Origin: Cladochytrium replicatum | Lineage: Eukaryota > Chytridiomycota > Chytridiomycetes > Cladochytriales > Cladochytriaceae | Direction of reading: 5' to 3' | Assembly (NCBI GenBank): GCA_025526935.1 | Contig: JAHLKD010000169.1 | Span: 1-26,616 of the forward strand | DNA: 26,616 nucleotides | Shown here: positions 10,521-19,452 of the stretch, in pieces | Layout: each line of letters begins with the position of its first letter | Numbering within the stretch: the stretch's first letter is position 1 | Translations under genes and position numbers: made by a program | The notes under the pieces: model-generated | What the model was told of the DNA's origin: nothing | Databases searched by the model: none | What the model saw: the letters and a program-made list of their open reading frames with translations, nothing else

Positions 10521-12185
10521 TCACAAGTTGATAGGTGGAACAGCCCAAATCAGCTTCTGTATCTGGTTCATATCGTCAGAGTCCCATCCACCACTGGTTA
10601 CGTCCTTCGCCAACCCAGTCCTGATGAACCGATCAATGTCGTCATTTGAAAGCATGAAATCCTTGGCTAAACCTGTCTTCCAAGGTTTCCAATCCACCGC
10701 AGGGAGCGTTATGGACGAAAGATGCCCGATGTATGCCGTCCAGAACCTTAGCCACTCAGAAGGATATGCATCCACTAATGCCCTGAACATGCGATAGATA
10801 GTGGCAGACGTACTTAGCGAATTATTGTGCCGTATCCAGTTTCCGAGCAAAATGTGCACCCTAAGAAGAGTAAGGCTGCTCTGAGAACTGCTACTTGAAG
10901 TTGATATTCGGCTTGAGCGGTCGTCTGATTCAACAAATATGGGCCGTAAAAACTCATTTCGGGAGAGGACTTCGTAGTTTACATTGACGTACTTGATTGA
11001 TGGTGGAAGAGACGGCAATTTAAGGTCATAAATAACCTCATTGATCTTATGCATCTGGAAGCAGATACCCTGGATGACCTCTTTCACCAAAAGGATAGCC
11101 GTACGACGATGCTGCTGCAGGCTAAGCAATGCAAGGGAACTCGTTGGAGAACTGGTTCGATGTACCTTCGGAATTCTACCAATCCCCTTGATAGCCGACG
11201 ATATGCTTATTAGGCCGCCTGTTGATGTTGGCGCCGCAGGTGCTGCAGCTTCTGAATGACCAGCCTGTCGTTTCAGAGCAGCAAGCTCTCCCTCCAGGGC
11301 GGTCACACGTGATTTCCATTGTGAAATCTCCTGGGAAGTTGCCTGCTTCTCCCTTTCCATTGCAGCGGTGATCTCCCTGAATCTTGCTAGCTCTTCGTGC
11401 TCGCCGTGCTGAATCAATGCACCCGCCCTGCCCAATTCATCAATGAGAGCCTTCTCTCGCACTTCTGCTGCGATGCGGGTCCTTCTCTCGTTCATTGCAG
11501 TCTCTTCAAGATCTTTTGTCATGTTCAACAGTCGTTCTGACTGTTTGAGGACCTGTTTTGTCCTTTCACGGTCCTCATCTGCTCGTTTGATGGTCGCTTG
11601 GAACTCGTCAACCTTTGCAGTGACGGGCATTCCTCTGTAAATGCCGTACTTGTGTCCCTGCCGCCTGTAAAAGTCCAGAAATGTTGTTTCCTTCTGAAAG
11701 GAAGAGCTTTTCAAGCACTCCATACGATAGGCGTTTGCTGCTGTTATGAACTCCGTTCCTCCACTGCATTCATCGTGAATTTTGTTCAGGGCTTGACGAA
11801 CTAGCTTGCTGTCAGAGTTAAGTCGGTCGATCAACCCTTGAAGAACAAATCTTGGGCCGCATTCATCACGATTTGTTTGACAGTTGCTGATGAAGTCCTC
11901 CGAGTCGCTGCTTTGAATTTTCGATACCAAAGTCGTATGTCTGAAGCAGGACAGAGTCCGTCGATAATAGTCAGCATCCCCTTTAGTACCACGTCGCGCC
12001 GGTTTCTTTGAAGGAGCTGTCGATTTGACATCTGTCGATTTGACATCAAGGCCAACTTCTGCTTCTTCCACTTCAGAACCCGATGCCAGAGATGTTTCAG
12101 GTGCAGTCACAGGTTCTGCACTTGATTCTCTTTCAGATGATGGTCTGGATTGTTTTAACGCTCGCTTCTTTGTAGTTCGAGGCAT
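10521..12185 (-). CDS. Gene X: 554-aa coiled-coil protein of unknown function
   Basis: An intact, intronless frame with ATG at 12185 (A at -3, good context) and TGA stop. The N-terminus is basic, then Ser/Glu-rich, with possible nuclear-localisation clusters (TKKRALKQSR near residue 5, KKPARRGTK near 60) and a tandem DVKST DVKST at 47-56. Residues about 70-185 form a folded-looking region rich in Cys and aromatic residues (FISNCQTNRDECG, NAYRMEC, FLDFYRRQGHKYGIYRG). Residues about 190-308 are strongly charged with heptad spacing, a long coiled coil. A linker and a C-terminal region with Trp-rich segments (EWLRFWTAYIG, GGWDSDDMNQ) end the protein. I recognise no family or catalytic motif. A decayed second copy lies at 25504-26616 on the plus strand. 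The 97-bp repeat array begins about 140 bp upstream of the ATG, the same side as in the hAT gene. It may be a transposon passenger or a multicopy host gene; this is unresolved. Confidence 0.65.
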   Translation of the reverse strand: MPRTTKKRALKQSRPSSERESSAEPVTAPETSLASGSEVEEAEVGLDVKSTDVKSTAPSKKPARRGTKGDADYYRRTLSCFRHTTLVSKIQSSDSEDFISNCQTNRDECGPRFVLQGLIDRLNSDSKLVRQALNKIHDECSGGTEFITAANAYRMECLKSSSFQKETTFLDFYRRQGHKYGIYRGMPVTAKVDEFQATIKRADEDRERTKQVLKQSERLLNMTKDLEETAMNERRTRIAAEVREKALIDELGRAGALIQHGEHEELARFREITAAMEREKQATSQEISQWKSRVTALEGELAALKRQAGHSEAAAPAAPTSTGGLISISSAIKGIGRIPKVHRTSSPTSSLALLSLQQHRRTAILLVKEVIQGICFQMHKINEVIYDLKLPSLPPSIKYVNVNYEVLSRNEFLRPIFVESDDRSSRISTSSSSSQSSLTLLRVHILLGNWIRHNNSLSTSATIYRMFRALVDAYPSEWLRFWTAYIGHLSSITLPAVDWKPWKTGLAKDFMLSNDDIDRFIRTGLAKDVTSGGWDSDDMNQIQKLIWAVPPINL

Positions 12186-12347
12186 GGTGTTTGTACTGTT
12201 TGTCGTGGGAAGATACTGGCCCGGTGTTCTTAGCCGGAATGTTACAGGAATGTATGCTATAATACTTCCCTGACACTATAGTTTTCTACCCGATCTGAAA
12301 ATAATAATAAGCTAGGGAAGAAACTGGCTAGTAACATTGATAGAGAG

Positions 12348-12371
12348 GATTCTGTCCGGGTGGACAGAATC
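12348..12371. repeat. Perfect hairpin at the array start (10-bp arms, GGGT loop)
   Basis: GATTCTGTCC, GGGT, GGACAGAATC. In the ordinary units the left arm reads AAAGTGTCC, so the core pairs only over four bases (GTCC/GGAC). Here the left flank has become a full complement of the right. Confidence 0.8.
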
Positions 12372-12419
12372 TTATTGCTAGTAAAATTGATAGAGAGGTT
12401 AGCTGTACTTGATAGAGAT

Positions 12420-12424
12420 CACTG
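12420..12424 (+). repeat. Target-site duplication CACTG, left copy
   Basis: Matches CACTG at 18984-18988 immediately after the 3' LTR. The uninterrupted sequence GATCACTGAAGTACC is seen in other units of the array, for example near 22531-22545. Confidence 0.95.
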
Positions 12425-13023
12425 TGTTAAGTATTTCGATTGATGGACTTGGCCAATCCAGTCATTGATAGTACAAAAACACAAACGCCCGATATACAGA
12501 AATGTCACTCTTCACTGAGCAACATTTCTAACTATTGAACTAAAGCATATAGATGATGATCTATTACGAGTTTGGATACCTCCAGTTATTTCTTCATGGG
12601 TTATATTTATTGCGGCCATAGGTATAGTAAACTGTCATTACTTTTCTATCATCCACTTGTAGAAGTGAAGCCCGGATCAGATCACAGCAAAGGTTTACAT
12701 ATGATTAACGCGTTCGTGGGAATCATGTGTGAGAACAATCCTGTTGAGGAGAGCTAGATCTCACGCACAGCTTAGCATGATTATGCTTCGCTACGCCTGT
12801 GAGAAGAAGAGTCAAACCTTATCGCTTCGATCCAGATCTTCCGGAAGGAAAAGCCAAAACGACAGTACACTTATTTAAGGAGCCTGTGGCGATACACACA
12901 AGGAGCATTCTCTTGTGCTAGTACTTGTGACTCGCAATCTTCTTTTTTCATCTCTTAGAAACATTAACCCGTGAATTAGCAACACACACAACCTGAGGAT
13001 CCAGACCACAGCTTTGTTCAACA
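12425..13023 (+). repeat. 5' LTR of Copia A copy 2
   Basis: TGTTAAG...TTCAACA, 599 bp. It should hold the promoter: TTATTTAAGG at 12871-12880 is a TATA-like candidate. It differs from the 3' LTR at three sites (T/C, T/A and C/G in its last fifth). The leader after it (13024-13074, starting CAATAGTTACGAATCG) has no canonical TGG-type primer-binding site, so priming by an internal tRNA segment, as in several Copia elements, is possible but not shown. Confidence 0.95.
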
Positions 13024-13074
13024 CAATAGTTACGAATCGTTGCTTAACACATTTCTTTGGACAACAACGACAAG

Positions 13075-16000
13075 ATGGGTTCAGGATCGAATGACGCCAC
13101 ATCTTCGCGGCCGAAGCCATTCACCGGTAAAACGCTGCAGGATTTCGATCTGTACATGGAACAAGTGCAGACTTACGCAAACTTACGTGGCGGCGCTGGC
13201 ACTATGCTTCTCCAAGAACCAATGGCTCTTCCTGATAATCCGAATTACGAGGCGGAAGGAAATCGCCCACAGCGTCCGATAGTCATCGCCGGAGCTGCTG
13301 GCGGAGCTGCTAACGAAGCACGAGCACAATGGGAAGCAGAACTACGTGAACATTTGGCGATCGTCACACACAACAGTCACTTACGTACGCAATATCGTGC
13401 TGAGATGCAAGATTACCGTGCACAACAAGCGGACAATAACGTCGCAGTTGGAATTCTATGCGAATGTTTCCCAAAACGCGACATGAATCGAGTCAGAGCT
13501 TATGCGTCAGCAAAAGGCAAAGTCGATGGACTTCGCCGAATTTTCAGTGCTGGCGGTCAAGCTCCGATCGAATCGTCTATGTGGGAGCAACGGCTGGTAG
13601 ATCTGAAATGTACGAACGGTCAGTCGGCAGAAAGCGTTCAGCAGTTTGTGACCGACCTCACTGAGTTATTCGAACTCAAACTGAACTCTTTACCGGACGA
13701 ACTCGTAATCAAGGATCTACTAAACCGGTTAGTCGCAAAAATCACGATGCAGACAATTGAACTACGGACCCTCGTACCTTTTCTCGGAAAAATGATCACT
13801 TCTGCGTATGCCGAATGGGAACCGGCGTTAATACAAGATCCAATTGATGCTGCAAATCCGAATGCTCCGCGACCATTCCACCAAAAGCCAACGCATTACT
13901 TCGAAACAGTGTCAAATATCTTGACCGACCTCAACCAATTGGTCCAACTCAACGTCACCATGGATGCCGGTGGGCCGAATGGGACAAAGAAGGCCATGAA
14001 GGCAAAGGCGAAGAAAGCGAAGGCGAAAGCGAAAGCCAAGGTTGCGAAGTCGGAGGATATTTGTACCTTGCATCCGAACTCATCTCACACCAATGCTCAA
14101 TGCCGTAAGCAGGGTGCCTCGGTTGGCTCAGGCAGTAGCGGTGGGAGTAGCAGTTCCACTCGGACCAGGCAGTCGCAGGACTCCAGGTCGTCCACATCTT
14201 CTTCTGCAAAGAAGACAGATCTCACATGCAATTTCTGTGGCAAACGAGGACACAAGCAGTCGGCGTGTAAACGCTATCTCACTGCAAAGAGTCTTTGTTT
14301 AGACACGGATTTTCGTGCATTCATTGCCAGCCGTGGCGATGCAGGTGATGATTCGTCGGAGGACGAATCTACCGCCAAACCGGTGTTGACCAAGAAGGTA
14401 ATCTTTGACCTTACCCAACCTACTTCTGTTGATAAAGATGCTGACACATACATCGGAAATATGTTTTCGATAGTGAACGCACACTCGGCACAGAAGGTTG
14501 TCCGTGTACATGTTCAAGCAAAGGATCGTGTGGGTTTGCTTGATACAGGCGCAACTGTTTGGATGACACCTAATCGTCATGCCTTTAGTTCGCTGACGTA
14601 TACGAATGACGAGGACGTGGTGGAACTAGCGGATAGTCATACAATTCCAGTTTGTGGTTTTGGAGATGTATCTGTAGTTTTACCCAATGGGCGAATTAAG
14701 ATAATACACAACGCACTTTATGTTCCTGATCTCGAAGACACACTTGCATCAGTGTGTAGTATCATTGGAGACTCCGGGGACATTGTGAGTTTCACCAAAG
14801 ACAAGGTTATCCTCACGCATGGTGATACGGATGAACACGTTATTATTGGGCGACGGGAAAGAGATTTGTACTATCTCTATGCTGATGTTAGTACCGTCGG
14901 AACTCACCAACCGCGGCATGTGATTGCTCAACGAGCTAAAGCAGTAGCGGTATCCGCAGAAGGTCTCGATCAGTCGATGGACTTTACGTCCGGTGTACGA
15001 TCTTCTCACGCGATGGGTCTCGATGTAATGTCAGACAACAACATTCGTCAAACGAACGATGATGAATGTCAACGAGCATCTCAAGATACAGTTGGAGTGA
15101 GCACCAACTTATCGCCAGTGACAGTACACGAACTTGCAAAGTTACACCAGCAGTTTGGTCACATCCACTTACGGACAATCTTTCGAACGGCAGAGAAGCT
15201 CAACATCAAAATGCCCAAGGTTGAACCGGATGCATTCAATCTTGTCAACAAATCAATTATGCAGAATTGTTTGGTCTGTAGTCGCACGAAGCTGAAGCAG
15301 AAGCCGATTTATTCTACAATAAGTCGAGCTCCGAGGAAACTTTTCCGTCTGTTTTCCGATGTCGTACGTTTAATCTACGACGGACAGAAGAAGAGATATT
15401 GGCAGATCATTGTCGACGAACAACCTCGTTTCATCACAATCTACTTCCTGAATCGAAAGAGTGATGCGGTGGATAGTATGATTCGACATATCGCTGATGT
15501 GGAAAATCGCAATCACCCATTACACGTTGCTGAACTACGTTCCGATTCAGGAGAATTGATTACTAAACGGTTGATCCAATGGTGCAATACCAAGATTCCT
15601 CGCATCCGCGTCCACCCAGCTCCTCCGTCAGTAAAGGAACTCGATGGTCTATCAGAGCGGAATATACAATCGATCAAGTATATGTCGGACGCGATGCTGC
15701 TACAAGCTGGACTACCACGAACACTTCAATTCGTGCAACTCTCCATCCTATACGCTGCGGTCGTCAAGAACGCTACTTTCCATTCAGCTGTGAATGCGAT
15801 TCCGTACTGTGCTTACCTTGACAAGCGGATAGATTTGGCAACTATCCACGCCTTTGGAACACTCGTTAGTTTGTGGATCTCACACGAACAAAGGTTGGCG
15901 CGCAGAATCCGAGACAAGTCTGAACTAGGTCTGTTTCTCGGATACAAGGGTGAAGACCTGAAGATCGTCATAGCACTCAATTTTCGGACAAACACAATAG

Positions 16001-18258
16001 GCGAATACTTCCATGTTACGTTCCACGAGGGAGTTTTTGTTGGTTATAATCCTACCCGACAGTTACTCGACGATCTTACGGTACAATATCCACTGAAGGC
16101 CGGGACATATTTCGATGTTGATCAAATACCAACCGGGGATCAGGGGGTGCAAGAGACGACTGTTGAGTTTGTCTCAGACAATTTCCCGATTTCTACCGTT
16201 GCAGACGAAGAAATCGATGAGGATATAAACGACGACCCCATATATTACCGCTTAGAAGAAGCCGGTGACATGCATGTTGTTGAACATTTACATGGACTAG
16301 ACGATGATGACCCAGATGATGCTGATTATGATCCAAATGCTGATTTATCGACTCCACAATCCATTACTGAAGAATCTCCGAATTTGTCTTCCGTATCTCC
16401 TGTAGAGGAATATGATGCACAACTCGAAAGTGATCTTCAATTCATTGGAGAAGATGTCGACGAAGCATATGCAGCAAGAAAACGAAAACGTCAAGCAAGT
16501 GCAAATTTGTCGAACGCCAAAAGGAAACAAAATTCCTTGTTTACCCGGTCCGTTCCTAATATCGATTGGACCCTGAAGGCCGATTCCTCATATCCAACAC
16601 AACCAATTGCGAATGGAAATATACGGACTGCACCAAAGACTCTTCGTGAGGCTTTATCACGATCCGATGAGGCTCCATTCTGGTTAGCGGCGATGAAGGA
16701 GGAAGTTACACAACTAGTCGGCAACAATACTTGGGCCGAAACGTTTTTACCTGATGGACGGAATTTATTATCGGGCAAATGGGTTTTCACATATAAGCTT
16801 GACGAACATGGCAATATTACTCGATTCAAAGCACGTTGGGTCGTACGAGGATTTTCACAGATTGCAGGATTGGATTTCGATGAAACCTATTCTCCAGTTA
16901 CGAAAACGTCCACGATCCGTTTTCTGATTGCATTAGCAGCATTAGTCGGCATGATCATATTCCAGTTTGATATCAAGGGTGCATATCTCAATGCGATACT
17001 GGAAGAAGAGAACTACGTCGAACTCCCTCATGGTTTCGGAGGAGTAGATTTCCAGAATCGACCCATCGTCTGCAGACTTATCAAAAGTCTGTACGGTCTA
17101 CACCAGGCAGCTCGAGAATGGTACAAAACTCTTTGGAAACAATATCTCAGTGTTGGTTTCGTGCGGAATATTGCAGACATCTGTCATTTCTGGCGATACA
17201 ATCCAACAAATAATACCCGCGAACACACTACCGTTCATGTCGATGATATACTACATTTTTCCACAGATCCAAACGCATATCATCGGTTTCAGACCGATTT
17301 GGAAACTTCGTTCACAGTAGGCAGTACTTCGAAGGCGAAATGGATTCTGAAAATGGAGTTATTGCAGACAACGGAAGGATATTTCCTTAGCAATGCATTG
17401 TACGTAAAGAAGATTCTCGAAGAAGCGAATTTATGGGGTACCAACATCAAACCGACCAAAACACCGATGTCAAAATCATATATCTTTGATGAGACCACAC
17501 CAACACTGTCCGATGCCGAGGCAACACAATTTCGATCAATGTTAATGAAGATATCGTACGTGGCGACTAAGACACGACCGGATATTTCATACGCAGTCAA
17601 TATTTTGGCACAACATCAGATTGATCCTCGACAGTCAGAATCAAAGGCTCTCTATCGATTACAACGATATTTACTCGGTACTTGGGATTACGGTTTACAC
17701 TATACACGGACTGGTATCACGTCTCCGATGCTAAGACCCGACGGTCTCTACATGTTTGATTCGGCTAACAACCCACAAGGTTATGCCGATGCAGACTGGG
17801 CGGGCGATGCAGATAGATACTCACGAACCGGTTACGTGGTAATGTTCGCTAATGCGGCAATCAGTTGGCAGTCGATTCGACAACAGACTATTGCAGCCTC
17901 GTCGTCGGAAGCCGAACTGTATGCGCTGAACGAACTATCGCGTGAGATGAAGTGGATGAAAAATCTTATGACGGGTATTGGAATTACGTCGTTCAATCCG
18001 CTCCGTTTATGGCAAGACAATCAATCCACCGAGTCTATCGCAAACAATCTGTTCAACAACAAACGGACCAAACACATGGACGTTCGCGAGAGATTTGTGA
18101 ATCTCCAAGTTGAACAGAAACATCAGGAGTTACACCATATGGATACTTCTGATATGATCGCGGACATCTTAACTAAACCTCTTGGAAGTAAATTATACCT
18201 TAAACACAGGGGCTCGTTGGGGCTAGTCAGTCAGTCTTCACTTAATATACTATCTTGA
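13075..18258 (+). CDS. Copia A gag-pol polyprotein (1727 aa), intact
   Basis: One frame from ATG 13075 (first ATG after the LTR; an upstream TTG at 13057 is in frame but unlikely) to TGA. Residues 1 to about 300 are Gag. A Lys/Ala-rich stretch at about 304-324 is likely nucleic-acid binding. A variant knuckle C330-x2-H333-x4-H338-x4-C343 is followed by a normal CCHC knuckle C385-x2-C388-x4-H393-x4-C398. Protease: LLDTGAT with Asp490. Integrase: zinc site H691-x4-H696...C732-x2-C735, catalytic Asp762, Asp824, Glu861. An acidic linker follows. RT: FDIKGAY Asp1299 and HVDD at 1388-1391 in place of the usual YVDD. RNase H: Asp1574, the SSEAEL box near 1612, Asp1648 and the ILTKPL end. Gag and Pol are in a single frame, without frameshift or stop, so the Gag:Pol ratio must be set by another mechanism. 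It copies the element's RNA to DNA and integrates it. Confidence 0.97.
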   Translation: MGSGSNDATSSRPKPFTGKTLQDFDLYMEQVQTYANLRGGAGTMLLQEPMALPDNPNYEAEGNRPQRPIVIAGAAGGAANEARAQWEAELREHLAIVTHNSHLRTQYRAEMQDYRAQQADNNVAVGILCECFPKRDMNRVRAYASAKGKVDGLRRIFSAGGQAPIESSMWEQRLVDLKCTNGQSAESVQQFVTDLTELFELKLNSLPDELVIKDLLNRLVAKITMQTIELRTLVPFLGKMITSAYAEWEPALIQDPIDAANPNAPRPFHQKPTHYFETVSNILTDLNQLVQLNVTMDAGGPNGTKKAMKAKAKKAKAKAKAKVAKSEDICTLHPNSSHTNAQCRKQGASVGSGSSGGSSSSTRTRQSQDSRSSTSSSAKKTDLTCNFCGKRGHKQSACKRYLTAKSLCLDTDFRAFIASRGDAGDDSSEDESTAKPVLTKKVIFDLTQPTSVDKDADTYIGNMFSIVNAHSAQKVVRVHVQAKDRVGLLDTGATVWMTPNRHAFSSLTYTNDEDVVELADSHTIPVCGFGDVSVVLPNGRIKIIHNALYVPDLEDTLASVCSIIGDSGDIVSFTKDKVILTHGDTDEHVIIGRRERDLYYLYADVSTVGTHQPRHVIAQRAKAVAVSAEGLDQSMDFTSGVRSSHAMGLDVMSDNNIRQTNDDECQRASQDTVGVSTNLSPVTVHELAKLHQQFGHIHLRTIFRTAEKLNIKMPKVEPDAFNLVNKSIMQNCLVCSRTKLKQKPIYSTISRAPRKLFRLFSDVVRLIYDGQKKRYWQIIVDEQPRFITIYFLNRKSDAVDSMIRHIADVENRNHPLHVAELRSDSGELITKRLIQWCNTKIPRIRVHPAPPSVKELDGLSERNIQSIKYMSDAMLLQAGLPRTLQFVQLSILYAAVVKNATFHSAVNAIPYCAYLDKRIDLATIHAFGTLVSLWISHEQRLARRIRDKSELGLFLGYKGEDLKIVIALNFRTNTIGEYFHVTFHEGVFVGYNPTRQLLDDLTVQYPLKAGTYFDVDQIPTGDQGVQETTVEFVSDNFPISTVADEEIDEDINDDPIYYRLEEAGDMHVVEHLHGLDDDDPDDADYDPNADLSTPQSITEESPNLSSVSPVEEYDAQLESDLQFIGEDVDEAYAARKRKRQASANLSNAKRKQNSLFTRSVPNIDWTLKADSSYPTQPIANGNIRTAPKTLREALSRSDEAPFWLAAMKEEVTQLVGNNTWAETFLPDGRNLLSGKWVFTYKLDEHGNITRFKARWVVRGFSQIAGLDFDETYSPVTKTSTIRFLIALAALVGMIIFQFDIKGAYLNAILEEENYVELPHGFGGVDFQNRPIVCRLIKSLYGLHQAAREWYKTLWKQYLSVGFVRNIADICHFWRYNPTNNTREHTTVHVDDILHFSTDPNAYHRFQTDLETSFTVGSTSKAKWILKMELLQTTEGYFLSNALYVKKILEEANLWGTNIKPTKTPMSKSYIFDETTPTLSDAEATQFRSMLMKISYVATKTRPDISYAVNILAQHQIDPRQSESKALYRLQRYLLGTWDYGLHYTRTGITSPMLRPDGLYMFDSANNPQGYADADWAGDADRYSRTGYVVMFANAAISWQSIRQQTIAASSSEAELYALNELSREMKWMKNLMTGIGITSFNPLRLWQDNQSTESIANNLFNNKRTKHMDVRERFVNLQVEQKHQELHHMDTSDMIADILTKPLGSKLYLKHRGSLGLVSQSSLNILS

Positions 18259-18376
18259 ACGACCGGCTGGCGATGTCCATACAACTCACCTTTATTTCAA
18301 TAGAATATCAACTTCAGCATTTACAGAAAGTTATGATCGGTTGAGTGATACTCTCGGTTGTACCTATCTAATGACT

Positions 18377-18382
18377 GAGGGG
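18377..18382 (+). promoter_or_regulatory. Polypurine tract of Copia A copy 2
   Basis: GAGGGG two bases before the 3' LTR, one G shorter than in copy 1. Plus-strand primer site by position and composition. Confidence 0.7.
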
Positions 18383-18384
18383 TG

Positions 18385-18983
18385 TGTTAAGTATTTCGAT
18401 TGATGGACTTGGCCAATCCAGTCATTGATAGTACAAAAACACAAACGCCCGATATACAGAAATGTCACTCTTCACTGAGCAACATTTCTAACTATTGAAC
18501 TAAAGCATATAGATGATGATCTATTACGAGTTTGGATACCTCCAGTTATTTCTTCATGGGTTATATTTATTGCGGCCATAGGTATAGTAAACTGTCATTA
18601 CTTTTCTATCATCCACTTGTAGAAGTGAAGCCCGGATCAGATCACAGCAAAGGTTTACATATGATTAACGCGTTCGTGGGAATCATGTGTGAGAACAATC
18701 CTGTTGAGGAGAGCTAGATCTCACGCACAGCTTAGCATGATTATGCTTCGCTACGCCTGTGAGAAGAAGAGTCAAACCTTATCGCTTCGATCCAGATCTT
18801 CCGGAAGGAAAAGCCAAAACGACAGTACACTTATTTAAGGAGCCTGTGGCGATACACACAAGGAGCATTCTCTTGCGCTAGTACTTGTGACTCGCAATCT
18901 TCTTTATTCATCTCTTAGAAACATTAACCGGTGAATTAGCAACACACACAACCTGAGGATCCAGACCACAGCTTTGTTCAACA
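18385..18983 (+). repeat. 3' LTR of Copia A copy 2
   Basis: 599 bp, TGTTAAG...TTCAACA, aligned without gaps to the 5' LTR with three substitutions. It shares two of those three bases with the LTR of copy 1, so the 5' LTR carries most of the private changes. Confidence 0.95.
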
Positions 18984-18988
18984 CACTG
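18984..18988 (+). repeat. Target-site duplication CACTG, right copy
   Basis: Direct partner of 12420-12424. The array unit resumes with GAAGTACCGTCAATGAG. Confidence 0.95.
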
Positions 18989-19135
18989 AAGTACCGTCAA
19001 TGAGTTGAGAAAGTGTCCGGGTGGACAGAATCTTATTGCTAGTAACATTAATAGAGAGGTTAGCTGTACCTGATAGAAATTACTGAAGTACCGTCAATGA
19101 GTTGAGAAAGTGTCCGGGGGGACAGAATCCTATTC
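18989..19135 (+). repeat. 97-bp array, direct-orientation units right of Copia A
   Basis: Cores at 19015 (GTCCGGGTGGAC) and 19112 (GTCCGGGGGGAC, one change), 97 bases apart. The last unit ends in an unrelated spacer (about 19136-19170), after which the same units appear in inverted orientation. Confidence 0.9.
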
Positions 19136-19170
19136 TACCCAGACAGACACAGTGACACTCAGTCTCCCAG

Positions 19171-19423
19171 ATTTCTGTCCACCCGGACACTTTCTCAACT
19201 CATTGACGGTACTTCAGTGATCTCTATCAAGTACAGCTAACCTCTCTAATAATGTTACTAGCAATAAGATACTGTCCACCCGGACACTTTCTCAACTCAT
19301 TGACGGTACTTCACTGATACTTCACTGATCTCGATCAAGTACAACCAACCTCTCTACAACTACTACTTGTAATAGGATTCTGTCCAGGCGGTCGCTTTCT
19401 CAACTCCTGGACGGTACTTCAAC
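19171..19423 (-). repeat. 97-bp array, inverted units next to the hAT 3' end
   Basis: Reverse-complement cores GTCCACCCGGAC at 19177 and 19274 and a degenerate one at 19382 (GTCCAGGCGGTC). Spacings are 97 and 108; the extra 11 bases come from a duplicated ACTTCACTGAT word near 19312-19327. It lies 30 bp from the end of the hAT coding region and is inverted relative to the array on the other side of that gene. Confidence 0.9.
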
Positions 19424-19452
19424 AGATGAACAGTCTAAACAACAATTTATAT

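Larger units (their letters stand above)
12326..12424 (+). repeat. Left fragment of the 97-bp repeat array, direct orientation
   Basis: Starts with a truncated unit (CTAGTAACATTGATAGAGAGG), then most of a full unit with the core GTCCGGGTGGAC at 12354-12365. It ends at the target duplication of Copia A copy 2. The array continues after the element at 18989. Joining the two sides without the element and one CACTG puts the next core exactly 97 bases away. Confidence 0.9.
12425..18983 (+). mobile_element. Complete Copia LTR retrotransposon, family A, copy 2 (6559 bp)
   Basis: Two 599-bp LTRs flank one uninterrupted gag-pol frame, a polypurine tract and a short leader, with a perfect 5-bp target duplication. 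Domain order is Gag, protease, integrase, RT, RNase H, which defines Ty1/Copia (Pseudoviridae). The LTRs differ at three positions (near 12916, 12947 and 12970 in the 5' LTR), so insertion is recent. Every catalytic motif I looked for is present, so the copy may be autonomous. Confidence 0.97.

Noticed and set aside
12572-12757. 61-codon open frame inside the LTR, repeated in all three LTRs
   Set aside because: It begins with TTG, not ATG, and its repetition simply follows LTR identity. No recognisable product.
13024-13074. Primer-binding site for a specific tRNA after the 5' LTR
   Set aside because: No TGG start. A partial match to an anticodon-loop segment could be imagined, but the flanking stem does not pair, so no tRNA is named.
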